Of a DNA stretch of 64,000 nt, positions 24,769 to 34,947 are shown one piece after another; positions within the stretch are counted from its first letter, which is position 1, and the number at the start of each line of letters is the position of its first letter. The position numbers were made by a program, and so were the translations under genes. Below the pieces are notes generated by a model that saw nothing but the letters and a program-made list of their open reading frames with translations, was not told where the DNA came from and did not search any database. This stretch comes from Pantoea sp. RIT-PI-b (lineage in GTDB: Bacteria; Pseudomonadota; Gammaproteobacteria; Enterobacterales; Enterobacteriaceae), in NCBI RefSeq assembly GCF_001187905.1, contig NZ_LGIS01000012.1, forward strand, positions 682,001 through 746,000, written 5' to 3'.

Positions 24769-24942
24769 ATGGAAGCCAGAGATGACAAACTGATCGCCAT
24801 AATTGGCCTGTTATCCGCCTGCCTGATTGGTGTGGTGTTTCTCTTCACCATGACCTGGCTTACCGATGTGCGGCATCCCGCCGATCCCTCGCTTGATGTA
24901 CAAACCTGCCCGCAACAAAGCGTCACCACCCAACACTCTTAA
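24769..24942 (+). CDS. Small membrane protein, 57 aa
   Basis: A 57-residue frame starting at ATG 24769, which has TAAGGAG at a good distance; an ATG 6 bp earlier (24763) is too close to it. A charged N-terminus (MEARDDK) precedes one membrane helix (about residues 8-31, LIAIIGLLSACLIGVVFLFTM) and a ~25-residue polar tail with one Cys. Same direction as, and probably co-transcribed with, the 47-aa protein. It overlaps the end of the convergent hydrolase gene by 4 bp. No family recognised. Confidence 0.62.
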   Translation: MEARDDKLIAIIGLLSACLIGVVFLFTMTWLTDVRHPADPSLDVQTCPQQSVTTQHS

Positions 24943-26087
24943 TCTTTTGTCTGCCGGTTCTGCCACTTAATCTGTTGACTGCGCAACTCCAGCGCCAGCG
25001 CCTCATGTAAGGTGCGATTACCGTTGGGATCGCCGAGGCCAAACAGCGCGCCTGGGGAACGCCGATCGTCGGCCCATGCCGGATACTCCACCACCGGATA
25101 GAGCGAAATCCCTTCCAGCGCCACACCTTGCTCTAGCGCCAATCGCGCTTCTTCACTCACCTGACGCAGCCAGGGCGCGCGCGCATCGCCTTCGGCGCCG
25201 GTTTCCGCCAGGATCATCGGCCGCTGGTAGCGCTGCCAGCACTGCAGCAATAAACGGTGCAACGGTTGCCGCGTGGGATGATCGAGCGGAATAGTGTCGC
25301 CGGAGAAGAACCAGTGATTATCCGGATAGTAGTTCAGGCCGAGAACATCGAGAAAATCTTCGCGTCCACCCAGTTCAGGCGCATCGCGTCCGGCAAGCCA
25401 GTCCCAGGCTTCAAACTGGGCCTGATGCTGGGCATCAGCATAAGGTTTGCTGTCGGGATTATCGGGATGGGTGGCAACTTGCACCAGCGGATCGGTCAGC
25501 ACAAAGCGTGCATCGGGATAGACCTCACGAATCGCATGCATCGCCGCCAGCGAGGCGCGCACCAGTTGGCGCTTTAGCTCACGCCCGCGATCGCTGGCGT
25601 AGGGATCGAGCCAGGAGACATCGGCACCCGCCCATGACCAGAATGAAATTTGATTGATCGGTGTGAAAAAGGGTTTTTCGATACCTTCATCGCGCATCAG
25701 CTGCGCCATGGCGCGTGCGAAACGTTCGAAATGGTCAACAAAACTGGCTTTCCAGATATCAAGGTGATCGGGATAGCCAAAGTGCGCCAGCTCCCAGATA
25801 ATCTGCATATCATGGCGCGCAGCGGCGTGCACCATCGGTAGAAAGGTGCGCCAGTCATATTCGTTGGGCACGGCTTCGATCAGGTGCCAGCGTGCGCCAT
25901 CGCGCGCGGTGTGCAAACCCTCTCGCGCCAGGGCGGCATAATCTTTCTCCAGCAGCATATCGTGGCCGCTGCTGATCACCATATCCAGCCGACGTCCGCC
26001 CGCGCGACATGCGGTGGAACAGGGAAAACTGCCTTGAAAAAAGCTTCGGAACAGCTGAGGGTGATGGCGCAGGGATTGCTGAGTCAT
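24939..26087 (-). CDS. GH1-like glycoside hydrolase (beta-glucosidase-related) with altered acid/base residue
   Basis: A 382-residue cytoplasmic TIM-barrel protein of the clan-A glycosidase type. Recognisable are the FRSFFQGSFPCST start, DGARWHLIE, WELAHFGYPD, TPINQISFWSWAG (where GH1 relatives have Asn-Glu, the acid/base) and ILAETGAEGD (nucleophile-type Glu). The acid/base position reads Gln (codon CAA) instead of Glu, as in plant myrosinases. Start at 26087 follows GAGGAGAGGA; 34 further in-frame codons upstream have no such site. Substrate unknown. It diverges from clsC. Confidence 0.65.
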   Translation of the reverse strand: MTQQSLRHHPQLFRSFFQGSFPCSTACRAGGRRLDMVISSGHDMLLEKDYAALAREGLHTARDGARWHLIEAVPNEYDWRTFLPMVHAAARHDMQIIWELAHFGYPDHLDIWKASFVDHFERFARAMAQLMRDEGIEKPFFTPINQISFWSWAGADVSWLDPYASDRGRELKRQLVRASLAAMHAIREVYPDARFVLTDPLVQVATHPDNPDSKPYADAQHQAQFEAWDWLAGRDAPELGGREDFLDVLGLNYYPDNHWFFSGDTIPLDHPTRQPLHRLLLQCWQRYQRPMILAETGAEGDARAPWLRQVSEEARLALEQGVALEGISLYPVVEYPAWADDRRSPGALFGLGDPNGNRTLHEALALELRSQQIKWQNRQTKD

Positions 26088-26240
26088 AATCCTCTCCTCA
26101 CGGTGAACGCCGGATGCAGAACGCTTGGCTAAGTCTAGACTAAATTGACGACGCGCCATTTGGCAGATGAGGAAGGCTCCGATTGCCATTTATCGCGCCG
26201 ATACTAACAATAATAGGTCCACAGCTTTCAGGGATTCACT

Positions 26241-27704
26241 ATGAGTGAAGCAGCACAATCTTTGCCGCCCGAGGAGCATCCGGGCAAAGGGCTGAAACCG
26301 AATGTTGATGCGCGCTGCGCACAGCATCCTGGCATGAGCGGTATTCATCCGCTCAACGATGGCTTAGACGCTTTTGCTGCGCGCTATCAGATGATGAGCA
26401 GGGCGCAGCACAGCATTGATGTGCAGTACTACATCTGGCACAACGACATGTCCGGCCGCTTGCTGTTTAGCGCGCTGCTGGATGCCGCCGAGCGCGGGGT
26501 GAAAGTGCGTTTGCTGCTCGATGACAACAACACGCCGGGTTTGGATGAGACGCTGGCCCAACTCGATCGCCATCCCAACATTGCCGTGCGCTTGTTCAAT
26601 CCCTTTTCGTTTCGCACATTGCGCGCGCTGGGTTATCTCACCGATTTCTCGCGTCTTAATCGACGCATGCACAATAAAAGTCTGACGGTCGATGGTGCGG
26701 CCACGCTGGTGGGCGGACGCAATATCGGCGATGAATATTTTGGCACGGGCGATGAACCGCTGTTTACCGATCTTGATGTGCTGGCGATCGGTCCGGTGGT
26801 GGACGAGGTGACGCAGGATTTCGAGCGCTACTGGCGCAGTAAAGCGGTATCAACGCTGCGTAAGGTGGTTGACGTCAGCGGCGAGGCGCATCAGGCGGTG
26901 CGCTTGCCGGTGGAGTGGCAGCAGAGTGAAGCGGTGGAACGCTATCTGGCGCGGCTGGAGCACTCCTCATTCATCAACCAGATGGAGCAGGGCGAGCTGG
27001 AGATGACGTGGGCGGAGTCGCGCTTACTGAGCGATGACCCGCGCAAAGGCCTCGGCAAGGCGAAGCGGCGTAATTTGTTGCCGCAGCGCATGCTGGAGGT
27101 GATCGGGATGCCGCAGCAGCAGTTCGATATTATCTCCGCCTATTTTGTTCCTACGCGTTCTGGCGTGGCGCAGCTGCTGGCGCTGAAGCGGCGCGGGGTT
27201 AAAATCGCCATACTCACCAACTCGCTGGCGGCTAATGACGTTACGGTGGTGCACGCCGGTTATGCGCGCTGGCGTAAAAAACTGCTGCGTCATGGCATCG
27301 CGCTGTATGAGCTGAAGCCACAGGATAATCCGCAAAGCGCGCCGCACGACCGCGGTTTAACCGGTAACTCAGGCTCCAGTTTGCATGCCAAAACCTTTAC
27401 CGTGGACAACCGTAAAGTGTTTATCGGCTCGTTTAATTTCGATCCGCGCTCGGCGATGTTGAATACCGAAATGGGTTTGGTGATTGAGAGCGAAGCGTTG
27501 GCACAGCAAACCCACCAACGTTTTATTGCCGGCATGCGCGATCGCGCCTGGACTCTGCGTCTCGATAAGTGGGGGCGCGTCAACTGGGTGGAGTATGCTC
27601 ATGAGCAGGGCGAAGTGGTGCACAAGCATGAACCGCAGTGCACGCTGCTGCAGCGCTTGCTGGTGCGCCTGGTGTGGCGTCTGCCGGTGGAGTGGTTGCT
27701 CTAA
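26241..27704 (+). CDS. clsC: Cardiolipin synthase C (phospholipase D family)
   Basis: A 487-residue phospholipase-D-superfamily enzyme very similar to E. coli ClsC (YmdC), e.g. VQYYIWHNDMSGRLLFSALL and LNRRMHNKSLTVDG. Both HKD motifs are intact: His144-Lys146-Asp151 and His382-Lys384-Asp389. ClsC makes cardiolipin from phosphatidylglycerol and phosphatidylethanolamine; in E. coli it works best with its neighbour YmdB, which is not found here. It is convergent with opgC across a shared terminator, as in E. coli. Confidence 0.94.
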   Translation: MSEAAQSLPPEEHPGKGLKPNVDARCAQHPGMSGIHPLNDGLDAFAARYQMMSRAQHSIDVQYYIWHNDMSGRLLFSALLDAAERGVKVRLLLDDNNTPGLDETLAQLDRHPNIAVRLFNPFSFRTLRALGYLTDFSRLNRRMHNKSLTVDGAATLVGGRNIGDEYFGTGDEPLFTDLDVLAIGPVVDEVTQDFERYWRSKAVSTLRKVVDVSGEAHQAVRLPVEWQQSEAVERYLARLEHSSFINQMEQGELEMTWAESRLLSDDPRKGLGKAKRRNLLPQRMLEVIGMPQQQFDIISAYFVPTRSGVAQLLALKRRGVKIAILTNSLAANDVTVVHAGYARWRKKLLRHGIALYELKPQDNPQSAPHDRGLTGNSGSSLHAKTFTVDNRKVFIGSFNFDPRSAMLNTEMGLVIESEALAQQTHQRFIAGMRDRAWTLRLDKWGRVNWVEYAHEQGEVVHKHEPQCTLLQRLLVRLVWRLPVEWLL

Positions 27705-27707
27705 AAA

Positions 27708-27734
27708 AACGGGCCAGCTTTTAGCTGGCCCGTT
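27708..27734. terminator. Bidirectional terminator between clsC and opgC
   Basis: AACGGGCCAGCT (27708-27719) pairs perfectly with AGCTGGCCCGTT (27723-27734). On the minus strand it is followed by a T-run (A7 at 27703-27709 on plus), and on plus by GTTTATTT. It serves the two convergent genes. Confidence 0.85.
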
Positions 27735-27736
27735 GT

Positions 27737-28861
27737 TTATTTGCGCTGTGGCTTCCCGGAGAACAGGAAACGCAGCAGTGGAATGCGCAGATGAATTTCG
27801 TACAGCGTAAAGGCCACGCCAAACACCATCAATAAACCGAGGAAGAAGCCGAGCGTGTTATTACCAATGTGCGGCGTGATGTAGATGCCATACAAAATGG
27901 TCAGCGGATGGTGCACCAGATAGATAAACAGCGAGGCATTAACCAGATACATGATGCGCGGTGAATGGCTGTTCAGCAGCTTGTGACCGAAGCTAAAGCA
28001 GACGTTGAGCATGCACAAACCCATGAGCGTGGTGATGATCATATCAATCTCATACAGCCAACCTTCGCCACTGCTGTAACGCTGATTCAGACTGTAGGCG
28101 ATAAACACTGCAATGGCGCCAAAGCACATCACCGGATTAAAGCGCACAAACAGCGCTTTCAGCTCCTGATGCTTCCAGCTCAACGCGCCCAACATAAAGA
28201 ACGGCAGGAACGTCAACATTTGCATCACGGCAATGCTGAACAGGCCATCGGCAAAAACCGCCGGGACGAAATAAAACAGCACGCGGCGGAACGCACACCA
28301 TATCAAGGCATAAATCAGCAGCGCCAGCGTCAGTTTCCCCCAGCCGATTTGCTGATAATTGATAACGCGCTGCTGTTTATTCAGCCAGCGAAACGTCAAC
28401 ATGCCGAGCGTGGTGAGAATGACCAGGACCAGTAAAAACCACAGATGCGAAATCAGCTCCCACATCAGCGTATTGTACTTGTCGTACAGTGAGAAACTGT
28501 TCCAGTCGCCGATTTTATCGGTGAGATTTTTGGTGATGAAAAACTGCGGCAACGTAATCAGCGGAACGGCTGTCAACATGGGAATGCCGACGCGCTCCAG
28601 ACGCACTTTCAGCCAGCGCTGGGGCTGATAGCGTAAGTAGAGCATGTAGGAAAAATAGCCAGAAATAACAAAGAATACCTGCATGCGGAAGGCATGAATA
28701 AAGTCATTAAGTACCGTCAACCACATCGAGGCGTCATGGCTGTTCACCGCCCACTTTTGCGTGGAGTAAATCAGTGAGACGTGAAAAGGCACGCCTAATA
28801 ACATTAAATACGCTCGAATCGAATCGAGGAAATATTCACGTTCGGGTTTAGCTGAACTCAT
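27737..28861 (-). CDS. opgC: Glucans biosynthesis protein C (OPG succinyl modification)
   Basis: A 374-residue membrane protein of the acyltransferase-3 family with about ten membrane segments: start REYFLDSIRAYLMLLGVPFH, FFVISGYFSYML, and LVHHPLTILYGIYI near the C-terminus. It matches E. coli OpgC (MdoC), which adds succinyl groups to osmoregulated periplasmic glucans. It is divergent from opgGH, the E. coli arrangement, with a ~250-bp shared promoter region. Confidence 0.94.
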   Translation of the reverse strand: MSSAKPEREYFLDSIRAYLMLLGVPFHVSLIYSTQKWAVNSHDASMWLTVLNDFIHAFRMQVFFVISGYFSYMLYLRYQPQRWLKVRLERVGIPMLTAVPLITLPQFFITKNLTDKIGDWNSFSLYDKYNTLMWELISHLWFLLVLVILTTLGMLTFRWLNKQQRVINYQQIGWGKLTLALLIYALIWCAFRRVLFYFVPAVFADGLFSIAVMQMLTFLPFFMLGALSWKHQELKALFVRFNPVMCFGAIAVFIAYSLNQRYSSGEGWLYEIDMIITTLMGLCMLNVCFSFGHKLLNSHSPRIMYLVNASLFIYLVHHPLTILYGIYITPHIGNNTLGFFLGLLMVFGVAFTLYEIHLRIPLLRFLFSGKPQRK

Positions 28862-29109
28862 AATCTTCCAATAGTCAGTTTACTTGCCGGTTTCGCCCTG
28901 AAACCAGATTATGCCGAAGGAAAATTCTACCGGCTGTAAACAGGGTATACTATCAGGTGAATCTGTATGTGATTTTGCAGGGTTTAATTATCCGAAAAGC
29001 ACACTTTCAGCTTACAAATCAGCGGAACAATCTATTACATACGCTGTCGGAAAACCGAATAATCCTTTAAGATAATCGGGTTTGATCTAAGCACACGAAA
29101 GGGGGGGAT

Positions 29110-30675
29110 GTGCTGAATAATGTGAATAATAAAGTGGGACTGGTAAAGATGCGCTGGGTAGGCGCGGCAGTTCTGCTGGCTTTGTATGCCAACAATAGTT
29201 GGGCGTTTAACATCGATGATGTAGCAAAACAAGCCAAGGCGTTGGCAGGGAAAAGTTTCGAAGCGCCAAAGAGCAATTTACCCTCTCAGTTTCGTGAAAT
29301 GAAGTTTGCTGACTATCAGCAGATCCAGTTTAACCACGACAAAGCTTATTGGGGCAAACTGCGTACGCCGTTTAAGCTTGAGTTCTACCATCAGGGTATG
29401 TATTTCGATACGCCGGTGAAAATTAACGAAGTCACGGCGTCTTCAGTACGTGAAATTAAATATGACCCTGACTATTTCAATTTTGGCAACGTTAAGCACG
29501 ATGCTGATTCAGTCAAAAACCTCGGCTTTGCTGGGTTTAAGGTGTTGTATCCTTTAAATAAAAAGGGCAAAGACGACGAGATCACCAGCTTCCTTGGTGC
29601 CAGCTATTTCCGTGTAATTGGCGAAGGCCAGGTTTACGGACTTTCGGCGCGCGGTCTGGCGATTGATACTGCATTACCGTCAGGTGAAGAGTTCCCGCGC
29701 TTTAAAGAGTTCTGGATTGAACGTCCAAAACCGCAGGACAAACAGCTGGTGATTTATGCGCTGCTGGATTCGCCACGCGCGTCCGGTGCGTATCGCTTCA
29801 CCATTCGTCCGGGCAAAGAATCAACGGTTGACGTGCAGTCCAAAGTTTATCTGCGTGATAACGTCGGCAAATTGGGCGTTGCGCCGTTAACCAGCATGTT
29901 CCTGTTTGGGGCTAACCAGCCTTCGCCGGTAACTAACTTCCGTTCAGAGCTGCACGATTCAAACGGTCTTTCGATTCACGCCGGTAACGGTGAGTGGATT
30001 TGGCGTCCGCTGAATAACCCGAAACATCTGGCGGTAAGCACCTTTACCGTTGAGAACCCGAAAGGGTTTGGTCTGCTGCAGCGCACGCGTGATTTCAGCC
30101 GTTTCCAGGATCTCGACGATCGCTACGATCTGCGCCCAAGTGGCTGGGTTGAGCCGCAGGGCGACTGGGGCAAAGGCCGCGTTGAGCTGGTAGAGATTCC
30201 GACTGCCGATGAAACCAACGATAATATCGTCGCGTTCTGGACGCCGGAAAAACTGCCAGAGCCAGGCAAAGAGATGAACTTCCAGTATCGCCTGCACTTC
30301 ACACGTGATGAAAATCAGCTGCATTCAGATGACATCGCCTGGGTGAAAGATACGCTGCGTTCAGCGGGTGATGTGAAACAGTCGAACCTGGTGCGTCAGC
30401 CGGATGGTTCTATCGCCTTCACCGTGGATTTTGTCGGCAAAGCGATGAGCAAGCTGCCGGAAGATACGCAAGTGGCGCCGCAGGTTAGCGTGGGTGACAA
30501 CGCTGACGTGGTTGAGCAGAGTGTACGCTACAACCCGGTAACCAAAGGCTGGCGTTTAGTGCTGCGTCTGCGTGTGAAAGATAACAAGCAGCCGACCGAA
30601 ATGCGTGCGGCGCTGGTAAGCGGCGACAAGACATTGACGGAAACCTGGAGCTATCAGCTACCTGCCAATGAATAA
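29110..30675 (+). CDS. opgG: Periplasmic glucans biosynthesis protein G
   Basis: A 521-residue secreted protein aligning over its length with E. coli OpgG ([11 protein letters not shown]-type start, [38 protein letters not shown], ending SYQLPANE). The signal peptide ends at NSWA. OpgG shapes or branches the periplasmic beta-glucan made by OpgH. The GTG at 29110 sits just after a G7 run (29101-29107); the E. coli protein would correspond to a start near 29149, whose ribosome-binding site is poorer. It overlaps opgH by 8 bp. Confidence 0.95.
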   Translation: MLNNVNNKVGLVKMRWVGAAVLLALYANNSWAFNIDDVAKQAKALAGKSFEAPKSNLPSQFREMKFADYQQIQFNHDKAYWGKLRTPFKLEFYHQGMYFDTPVKINEVTASSVREIKYDPDYFNFGNVKHDADSVKNLGFAGFKVLYPLNKKGKDDEITSFLGASYFRVIGEGQVYGLSARGLAIDTALPSGEEFPRFKEFWIERPKPQDKQLVIYALLDSPRASGAYRFTIRPGKESTVDVQSKVYLRDNVGKLGVAPLTSMFLFGANQPSPVTNFRSELHDSNGLSIHAGNGEWIWRPLNNPKHLAVSTFTVENPKGFGLLQRTRDFSRFQDLDDRYDLRPSGWVEPQGDWGKGRVELVEIPTADETNDNIVAFWTPEKLPEPGKEMNFQYRLHFTRDENQLHSDDIAWVKDTLRSAGDVKQSNLVRQPDGSIAFTVDFVGKAMSKLPEDTQVAPQVSVGDNADVVEQSVRYNPVTKGWRLVLRLRVKDNKQPTEMRAALVSGDKTLTETWSYQLPANE

Positions 30676-33217
30676 ATCGATATTTTTACCTCAATCTTAC
30701 GTGGAGGCTCTGCCGCTTGATGCGGCAGGGCGCGCCCGTCTGAGCGATTCGCTACAGAATGCGCAGGCGTTCCACGCTATTCATACGTCGCTGGGGCAAG
30801 ATATTGCCGCCAGCGAGCGCCCGGATGATGCGCCGCTGAAATCGGTGTCATCCCGTGTGCAAATGGCCTGGCCAGACTCATTGGCGGATGGTCAGCAGCT
30901 GAGCAAGGATTATCTCGACCGCACCACGCTGAAGGCGATGCCGAAGGTGAAGCGTTCGCTGATGTTCCCGGAGATCTGGCGCACCAACCCCATTGCGCGC
31001 GCCTGGGATTCTGTCCGTGGTAAGAAATCCACGCCGCGCTATGCCTCGGTGGAAGAGCAAAAAACCGAGGACAAGTGGCGTCACGTGGGTTCAATGCGTC
31101 GTTACGTGTTGCTGATTCTGACGATTCTGCAAACCGTGGTGGCCACCTGGTACATGAAAACCATTCTGCCGTATCAGGGCTGGACGCTGATCGATCCGAT
31201 CGAGATGTTTAACCAGAACTGGTTGCAGTCGGTTGAATTGATTCTGCCTTATATCTTGCAGACCGGGATTCTGTTCCTGTTTGCCATTCTGTTCTGTTGG
31301 GTTTCAGCCGGTTTCTGGACCGCGCTGATGGGCTTCCTACAGCTGCTGATTGGCCGCGATAAGTACAGTATTTCGTACTCGACCACCGGTGATGAACCGC
31401 TGAATCCGGAACATCGTACTGCGTTAATCATGCCGATCTGTAATGAAGACGTTGAGCGCGTGTTCGCGGGCCTGCGTGCGACCTGGGAATCGGTCAAACG
31501 TACGGGTAATGCCGAGCATTTCGACGTTTACATTCTGAGTGACAGCTACGATGCGGACATCGCTATCGCCGAGCAGAAAGCCTGGATGGAGCTGGTGCGC
31601 GATGTCGGTGGTGCGGGCAAGATTTTCTATCGTCGTCGTCGTCGTCGTGTGAAGCGTAAAAGCGGCAATATTGATGACTTCTGCCGTCGCTGGGGCGTCA
31701 ACTACAGTTACATGGTGGTGCTGGACGCCGACAGCGTGATGAGCGGTGAGTGTCTTACCGGTCTGGTGCGCATGATGGATGCTAACCCGAACGCCGGTAT
31801 TATCCAGTCTTCGCCAAAAGCGTCTGGCATGGATACGCTGTATGCGCGTTGTCAGCAGTTTGCCACGCGTGTTTACGGTCCGCTGTTTACCGCCGGTCTG
31901 CACTTCTGGCAATTGGGTGAATCGCACTATTGGGGCCATAACGCCATCATTCGTGTGAAACCGTTCATTGAACATTGTGCGCTGGCTCCGCTGCCGGGAG
32001 AAGGTTCCTTCGCCGGTTCGATCCTGTCGCATGACTTCGTTGAAGCGGCGCTGATGCGTCGTGCGGGTTGGGGCGTGTGGATTGCCTACGATCTGCCGGG
32101 TTCTTATGAAGAGCTGCCACCGAACCTGCTGGATGAACTGAAGCGTGACCGTCGCTGGTGCCACGGTAACCTGATGAACTTCCGCCTGTTTCTGGTAAAA
32201 GGTATGCACCCGGTACACCGTGCGGTGTTCCTGACGGGCGTGATGTCGTATCTCTCTGCGCCGTTGTGGTTTATGTTCCTTGCGCTCTCCACCGCCTTGC
32301 AGGTGGTGCACACGCTGATGGAACCGACCTACTTCCTGCAGCCGCGCCAGCTGTTCCCGGTGTGGCCGCAGTGGCGTCCTGATCTGGCGATTGCGCTGTT
32401 CTCAACCACGCTGGTGCTGCTGTTCCTGCCGAAACTGTTGAGCGTGGTGTTGATTTGGTTCAAGGGAGCGAAACCTTACGGTGGCGCCATCCGCTTGTTC
32501 TGCTCGCTGATTCTGGAGATGCTGTTCTCGGTGCTGTTAGCACCGGTGCGCATGCTGTTCCACACCGTCTTCGTGGTCAGCGCGTTCCTTGGCTGGGAAG
32601 TGGTATGGAATTCACCGCAGCGTGACGATGATGCGACGCCGTGGAGCGAAGCCTTCCGTCGTCACGGTTCACAGATGCTGTTGGGTATCGTGTGGGCGGG
32701 CGGCATGGGCTTGCTGGATCTGAACTTCCTGTGGTGGCTGTCGCCGATTGTCTTCTCGCTGATCCTGTCGCCATTTGTGTCGGTGATGTCGAGCCGTGCG
32801 ACGGTAGGGCAGAAGAGCAAGAACGCTAAGCTGTTCCTGATTCCCGAAGAGTACGAGCAGCCAAAAGAGCTGGTCGATACCGATCACTATCTGCAGATCA
32901 ACCGTCAACGTGCGCTGAAAAATGGCTTTATGCACGCGCTGTTTAACCCTGCGTTTAACGCGCTGGCGACGGCGATGGCCACATCGCGTCACAAACAGAG
33001 TGATTTGCTGGACCATGCGCGCGATCGTCGCGTTGATCAGGCATTGAGTGATGCGCCAGAGAAACTTAACCGCGAGCAGCGTTTGCAGCTGATTAGCGAT
33101 CCGGTGGTGCTGGCACGTGTTCACTCACGCTTGTGGGAAAGTGCGGACAAATATCATCAGTGGGTGGAAAGCTATCAAAAGCTGAAGCTCAACCCTGAGG
33201 CGCTGCCACAGCGCTAA
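30668..33217 (+). CDS. opgH: Glucans biosynthesis glucosyltransferase H
   Basis: An 849-residue inner-membrane processive family 2 glucosyltransferase. About eight membrane segments surround a cytoplasmic catalytic domain with [24 protein letters not shown] (DXD), [14 protein letters not shown] (TED-like region) and the QxxRW-type sequence [11 protein letters not shown]. It polymerises UDP-glucose into the osmoregulated periplasmic glucan backbone; in E. coli it also delays division when UDP-glucose is high. Co-translated with opgG (overlap) and followed by a strong terminator. Confidence 0.96.
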   Translation: MNKSIFLPQSYVEALPLDAAGRARLSDSLQNAQAFHAIHTSLGQDIAASERPDDAPLKSVSSRVQMAWPDSLADGQQLSKDYLDRTTLKAMPKVKRSLMFPEIWRTNPIARAWDSVRGKKSTPRYASVEEQKTEDKWRHVGSMRRYVLLILTILQTVVATWYMKTILPYQGWTLIDPIEMFNQNWLQSVELILPYILQTGILFLFAILFCWVSAGFWTALMGFLQLLIGRDKYSISYSTTGDEPLNPEHRTALIMPICNEDVERVFAGLRATWESVKRTGNAEHFDVYILSDSYDADIAIAEQKAWMELVRDVGGAGKIFYRRRRRRVKRKSGNIDDFCRRWGVNYSYMVVLDADSVMSGECLTGLVRMMDANPNAGIIQSSPKASGMDTLYARCQQFATRVYGPLFTAGLHFWQLGESHYWGHNAIIRVKPFIEHCALAPLPGEGSFAGSILSHDFVEAALMRRAGWGVWIAYDLPGSYEELPPNLLDELKRDRRWCHGNLMNFRLFLVKGMHPVHRAVFLTGVMSYLSAPLWFMFLALSTALQVVHTLMEPTYFLQPRQLFPVWPQWRPDLAIALFSTTLVLLFLPKLLSVVLIWFKGAKPYGGAIRLFCSLILEMLFSVLLAPVRMLFHTVFVVSAFLGWEVVWNSPQRDDDATPWSEAFRRHGSQMLLGIVWAGGMGLLDLNFLWWLSPIVFSLILSPFVSVMSSRATVGQKSKNAKLFLIPEEYEQPKELVDTDHYLQINRQRALKNGFMHALFNPAFNALATAMATSRHKQSDLLDHARDRRVDQALSDAPEKLNREQRLQLISDPVVLARVHSRLWESADKYHQWVESYQKLKLNPEALPQR

Positions 33218-33230
33218 GGGTAATAAAGTA

Positions 33231-33257
33231 AAAAGCGGCAGAGATGCCGCTTTTTTT
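33231..33257 (+). terminator. Terminator of opgGH
   Basis: AAAAGCGGCA (33231-33240), loop GAGA and TGCCGCTTTT (33245-33254), with seven T from 33251. It begins 13 bp after the opgH stop. Confidence 0.9.
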
Positions 33258-33360
33258 ATGCCGTTAATCTGCTAGGAATAACGCAACCTTTACACCTGAA
33301 GAAGTAGTCACTCCTCTGAGAGAGGGTTAAACTGGCGCCAGTTCATTGTGAGTACACGTT

Positions 33361-33600
33361 GTGAATGCTTTTCTGAAAATAACTGCGCTTAGCGCCACCA
33401 TTCTGCTGCTTACCGGCTGTGGCAGTATTATTAGCCGCACCTTTCCCGGACAGGGGCATGGCAACCAATATTATCCTGGCGTGCAGTGGGACGTTCGTGA
33501 CGGACCGTGGCGTGTGCTGACCATTCTCGATTTACCGCTATCGCTGGTCATGGACACGCTATTATTGCCGGTTGATGCCAATCACGGCCCGTACGAATAA
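33361..33600 (+). CDS. yceK: YceK-family lipoprotein
   Basis: A 79-residue lipoprotein of the DUF1375 family: lipobox LTGC (Cys20) followed by GSIISRTFPGQGHGNQYYPGVQWD and the ending DANHGPYE, nearly identical to E. coli YceK. Start is GTG 33361. Function unknown; the gene sits between opgH and mysB as in E. coli, and ends 3 bp before the convergent mysB stop. Confidence 0.92.
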   Translation: MNAFLKITALSATILLLTGCGSIISRTFPGQGHGNQYYPGVQWDVRDGPWRVLTILDLPLSLVMDTLLLPVDANHGPYE

Positions 33601-33603
33601 CGC

Positions 33604-34002
33604 TTAAGGCAAGTTGTCGGAAGGGCTGTTGTCGTCTTCCCACTCCTGCGCCGCCGCTTCACCTTCTTCAAGGTCGCGCGGTGGCTCTAACTGAAATTCG
33701 CCCTCATCCCATTCGTGCAGGGTATTTTCAGCTTGCCACTCCTGACGTAACTCGACTTCATCGAAATCACCGTCGAATATCGCCTGTGCGGCTTCACCGC
33801 TGGAGATGGGCAGGCATTCGCCCTGGCCATCCTCTTCAGCGAAAAATTCGGCCTGCCACATAATGTCGCCGTCCTGCATCACGTACTTTTGCAGGGCGAA
33901 CTGGCTGACATTGGCATCTTCTTGTGCAATCTCGGGTTGGCTGGCGAGAAACTCCTCGCGTGCCGCTTCAATGGCTTCTTCCAGGGTGCTAAACAGGCTC
34001 AT
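33604..34002 (-). CDS. mysB: Acidic protein MysB
   Basis: A ~132-residue very acidic protein matching E. coli MysB/MsyB (SLFSTLEEAIEAAREEFLA, ALQKYVMQDGDIMWQAEFFAEE, ENTLHEWDEGEFQLEPP). MsyB was found as a multicopy suppressor of sec export defects; its physiological role is unclear. The start is set at 34002 (MSLF) by alignment and by GGAG upstream; four in-frame codons precede it. Confidence 0.92.
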   Translation of the reverse strand: MSLFSTLEEAIEAAREEFLASQPEIAQEDANVSQFALQKYVMQDGDIMWQAEFFAEEDGQGECLPISSGEAAQAIFDGDFDEVELRQEWQAENTLHEWDEGEFQLEPPRDLEEGEAAAQEWEDDNSPSDNLP

Positions 34003-34121
34003 CATCAACTCCATGTCTGTAAAAAAGGGATTTCACAGAAGGATAGACGAAAAAACAGCAAGTGAAGGGAAGAGAGTGAATATCGGTTGGGCGGTTGAGT
34101 GAAATTCAACCGCCCAACCCT

Positions 34122-34388
34122 TCAGGCTAATTTCTGGGGAAAGTGTAATACCGGGCGTACAGACTCATGAATAATGGGAGCAGAGTAACGAATGCAACAT
34201 TTAATACAGGGCTTAACTTTTTTGAAATTAATACGAGCGGTTGTAAGTGCCTGATTTAAATTATACAGCGTGCCGATAAAAACCATATCCTCCTTCACAG
34301 GTAAACGTTTGCACTCTTTCCGATGCAGCAGATGATAACCTTCTTGATCGGTACTGACCGTCACGTAGTAGTAGATGCCTTTATTCAT
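34122..34388 (-). CDS. Hypothetical protein with His/Cys motifs, 88 aa
   Basis: An 88-residue protein I do not recognise. It contains LLHRKECKRLP (His-x3-Cys) and, about 40 residues later, KPCIKCC (Cys-x2-Cys), spaced like a one-domain zinc-binding fold; this is inference. The N-terminus (GIYYYVTVSTDQEGYHLLH) predicts beta strands. The gene and the ~250 bp upstream are clearly richer in A+T than the neighbours, and it interrupts the mysB-lpxL backbone, suggesting acquisition by transfer. The start ATG has no strong ribosome-binding site. It is monocistronic. Confidence 0.6.
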   Translation of the reverse strand: MNKGIYYYVTVSTDQEGYHLLHRKECKRLPVKEDMVFIGTLYNLNQALTTARINFKKVKPCIKCCIRYSAPIIHESVRPVLHFPQKLA

Positions 34389-34947
34389 ATAATATGTATC
34401 CTGAGATATATTTGCTGTGTGAAATCTTTTTATATTTTTTAAAATTTGTACTTATTATGCTAACTGTCATCACCGAAATTAACTGCATTCGATTTTGGCG
34501 ACAAATTCCATAATGATATAAGAAGGCTGATTATTTTACCTGGATGGAATATGGCGTTTTTTGTTCAGACAATGCCTTGTTTATTAAGTTAATTTTACTG
34601 CATTGATAAGTGAAGTCGAAGGGTTTAGCAATATTAAATAGGAATAGCCCTGGAAATGATCGGAATCAGGTCCGTGGCGGCACAATTTGGTGAGTAAATA
34701 TTAATGAGGCGCAAATCAATAATCAGCTCGAAGCGCAGATTTTCGCGCTGGTTAACTCACTTAATCCTCACTTTAAGCAAGATTGTCGCAGGATATCCGC
34801 ATGCTGTCTGACTTTATCTGGCGCTAAGTTAACTATCAGCCTAAGTTCAGGCTGGTCCGACTCGCTTATTAATAACCGGCGAAAATCGCGGGATAAGGCA
34901 AATTAGAATGGAGATGTGTGGGGCACCAGCAGTACCCCGAAAAGATT
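34389..34947. other. AT-rich intergenic region without a convincing gene
   Basis: This 559-bp gap is very A+T-rich from 34389 to about 34640, presumably including the promoter of the 88-aa gene. A stop-free frame on plus, 34694-34906 (70 codons), lacks an ATG/GTG/TTG start and a ribosome-binding site and could be a gene remnant. I see no RNA gene, repeat or insertion sequence in it. Confidence 0.5.

Noticed and set aside
34694-34906. 70-codon stop-free frame in the AT-rich gap
   Set aside because: No usable start codon near its beginning and no ribosome-binding site; kept only as a possible remnant.
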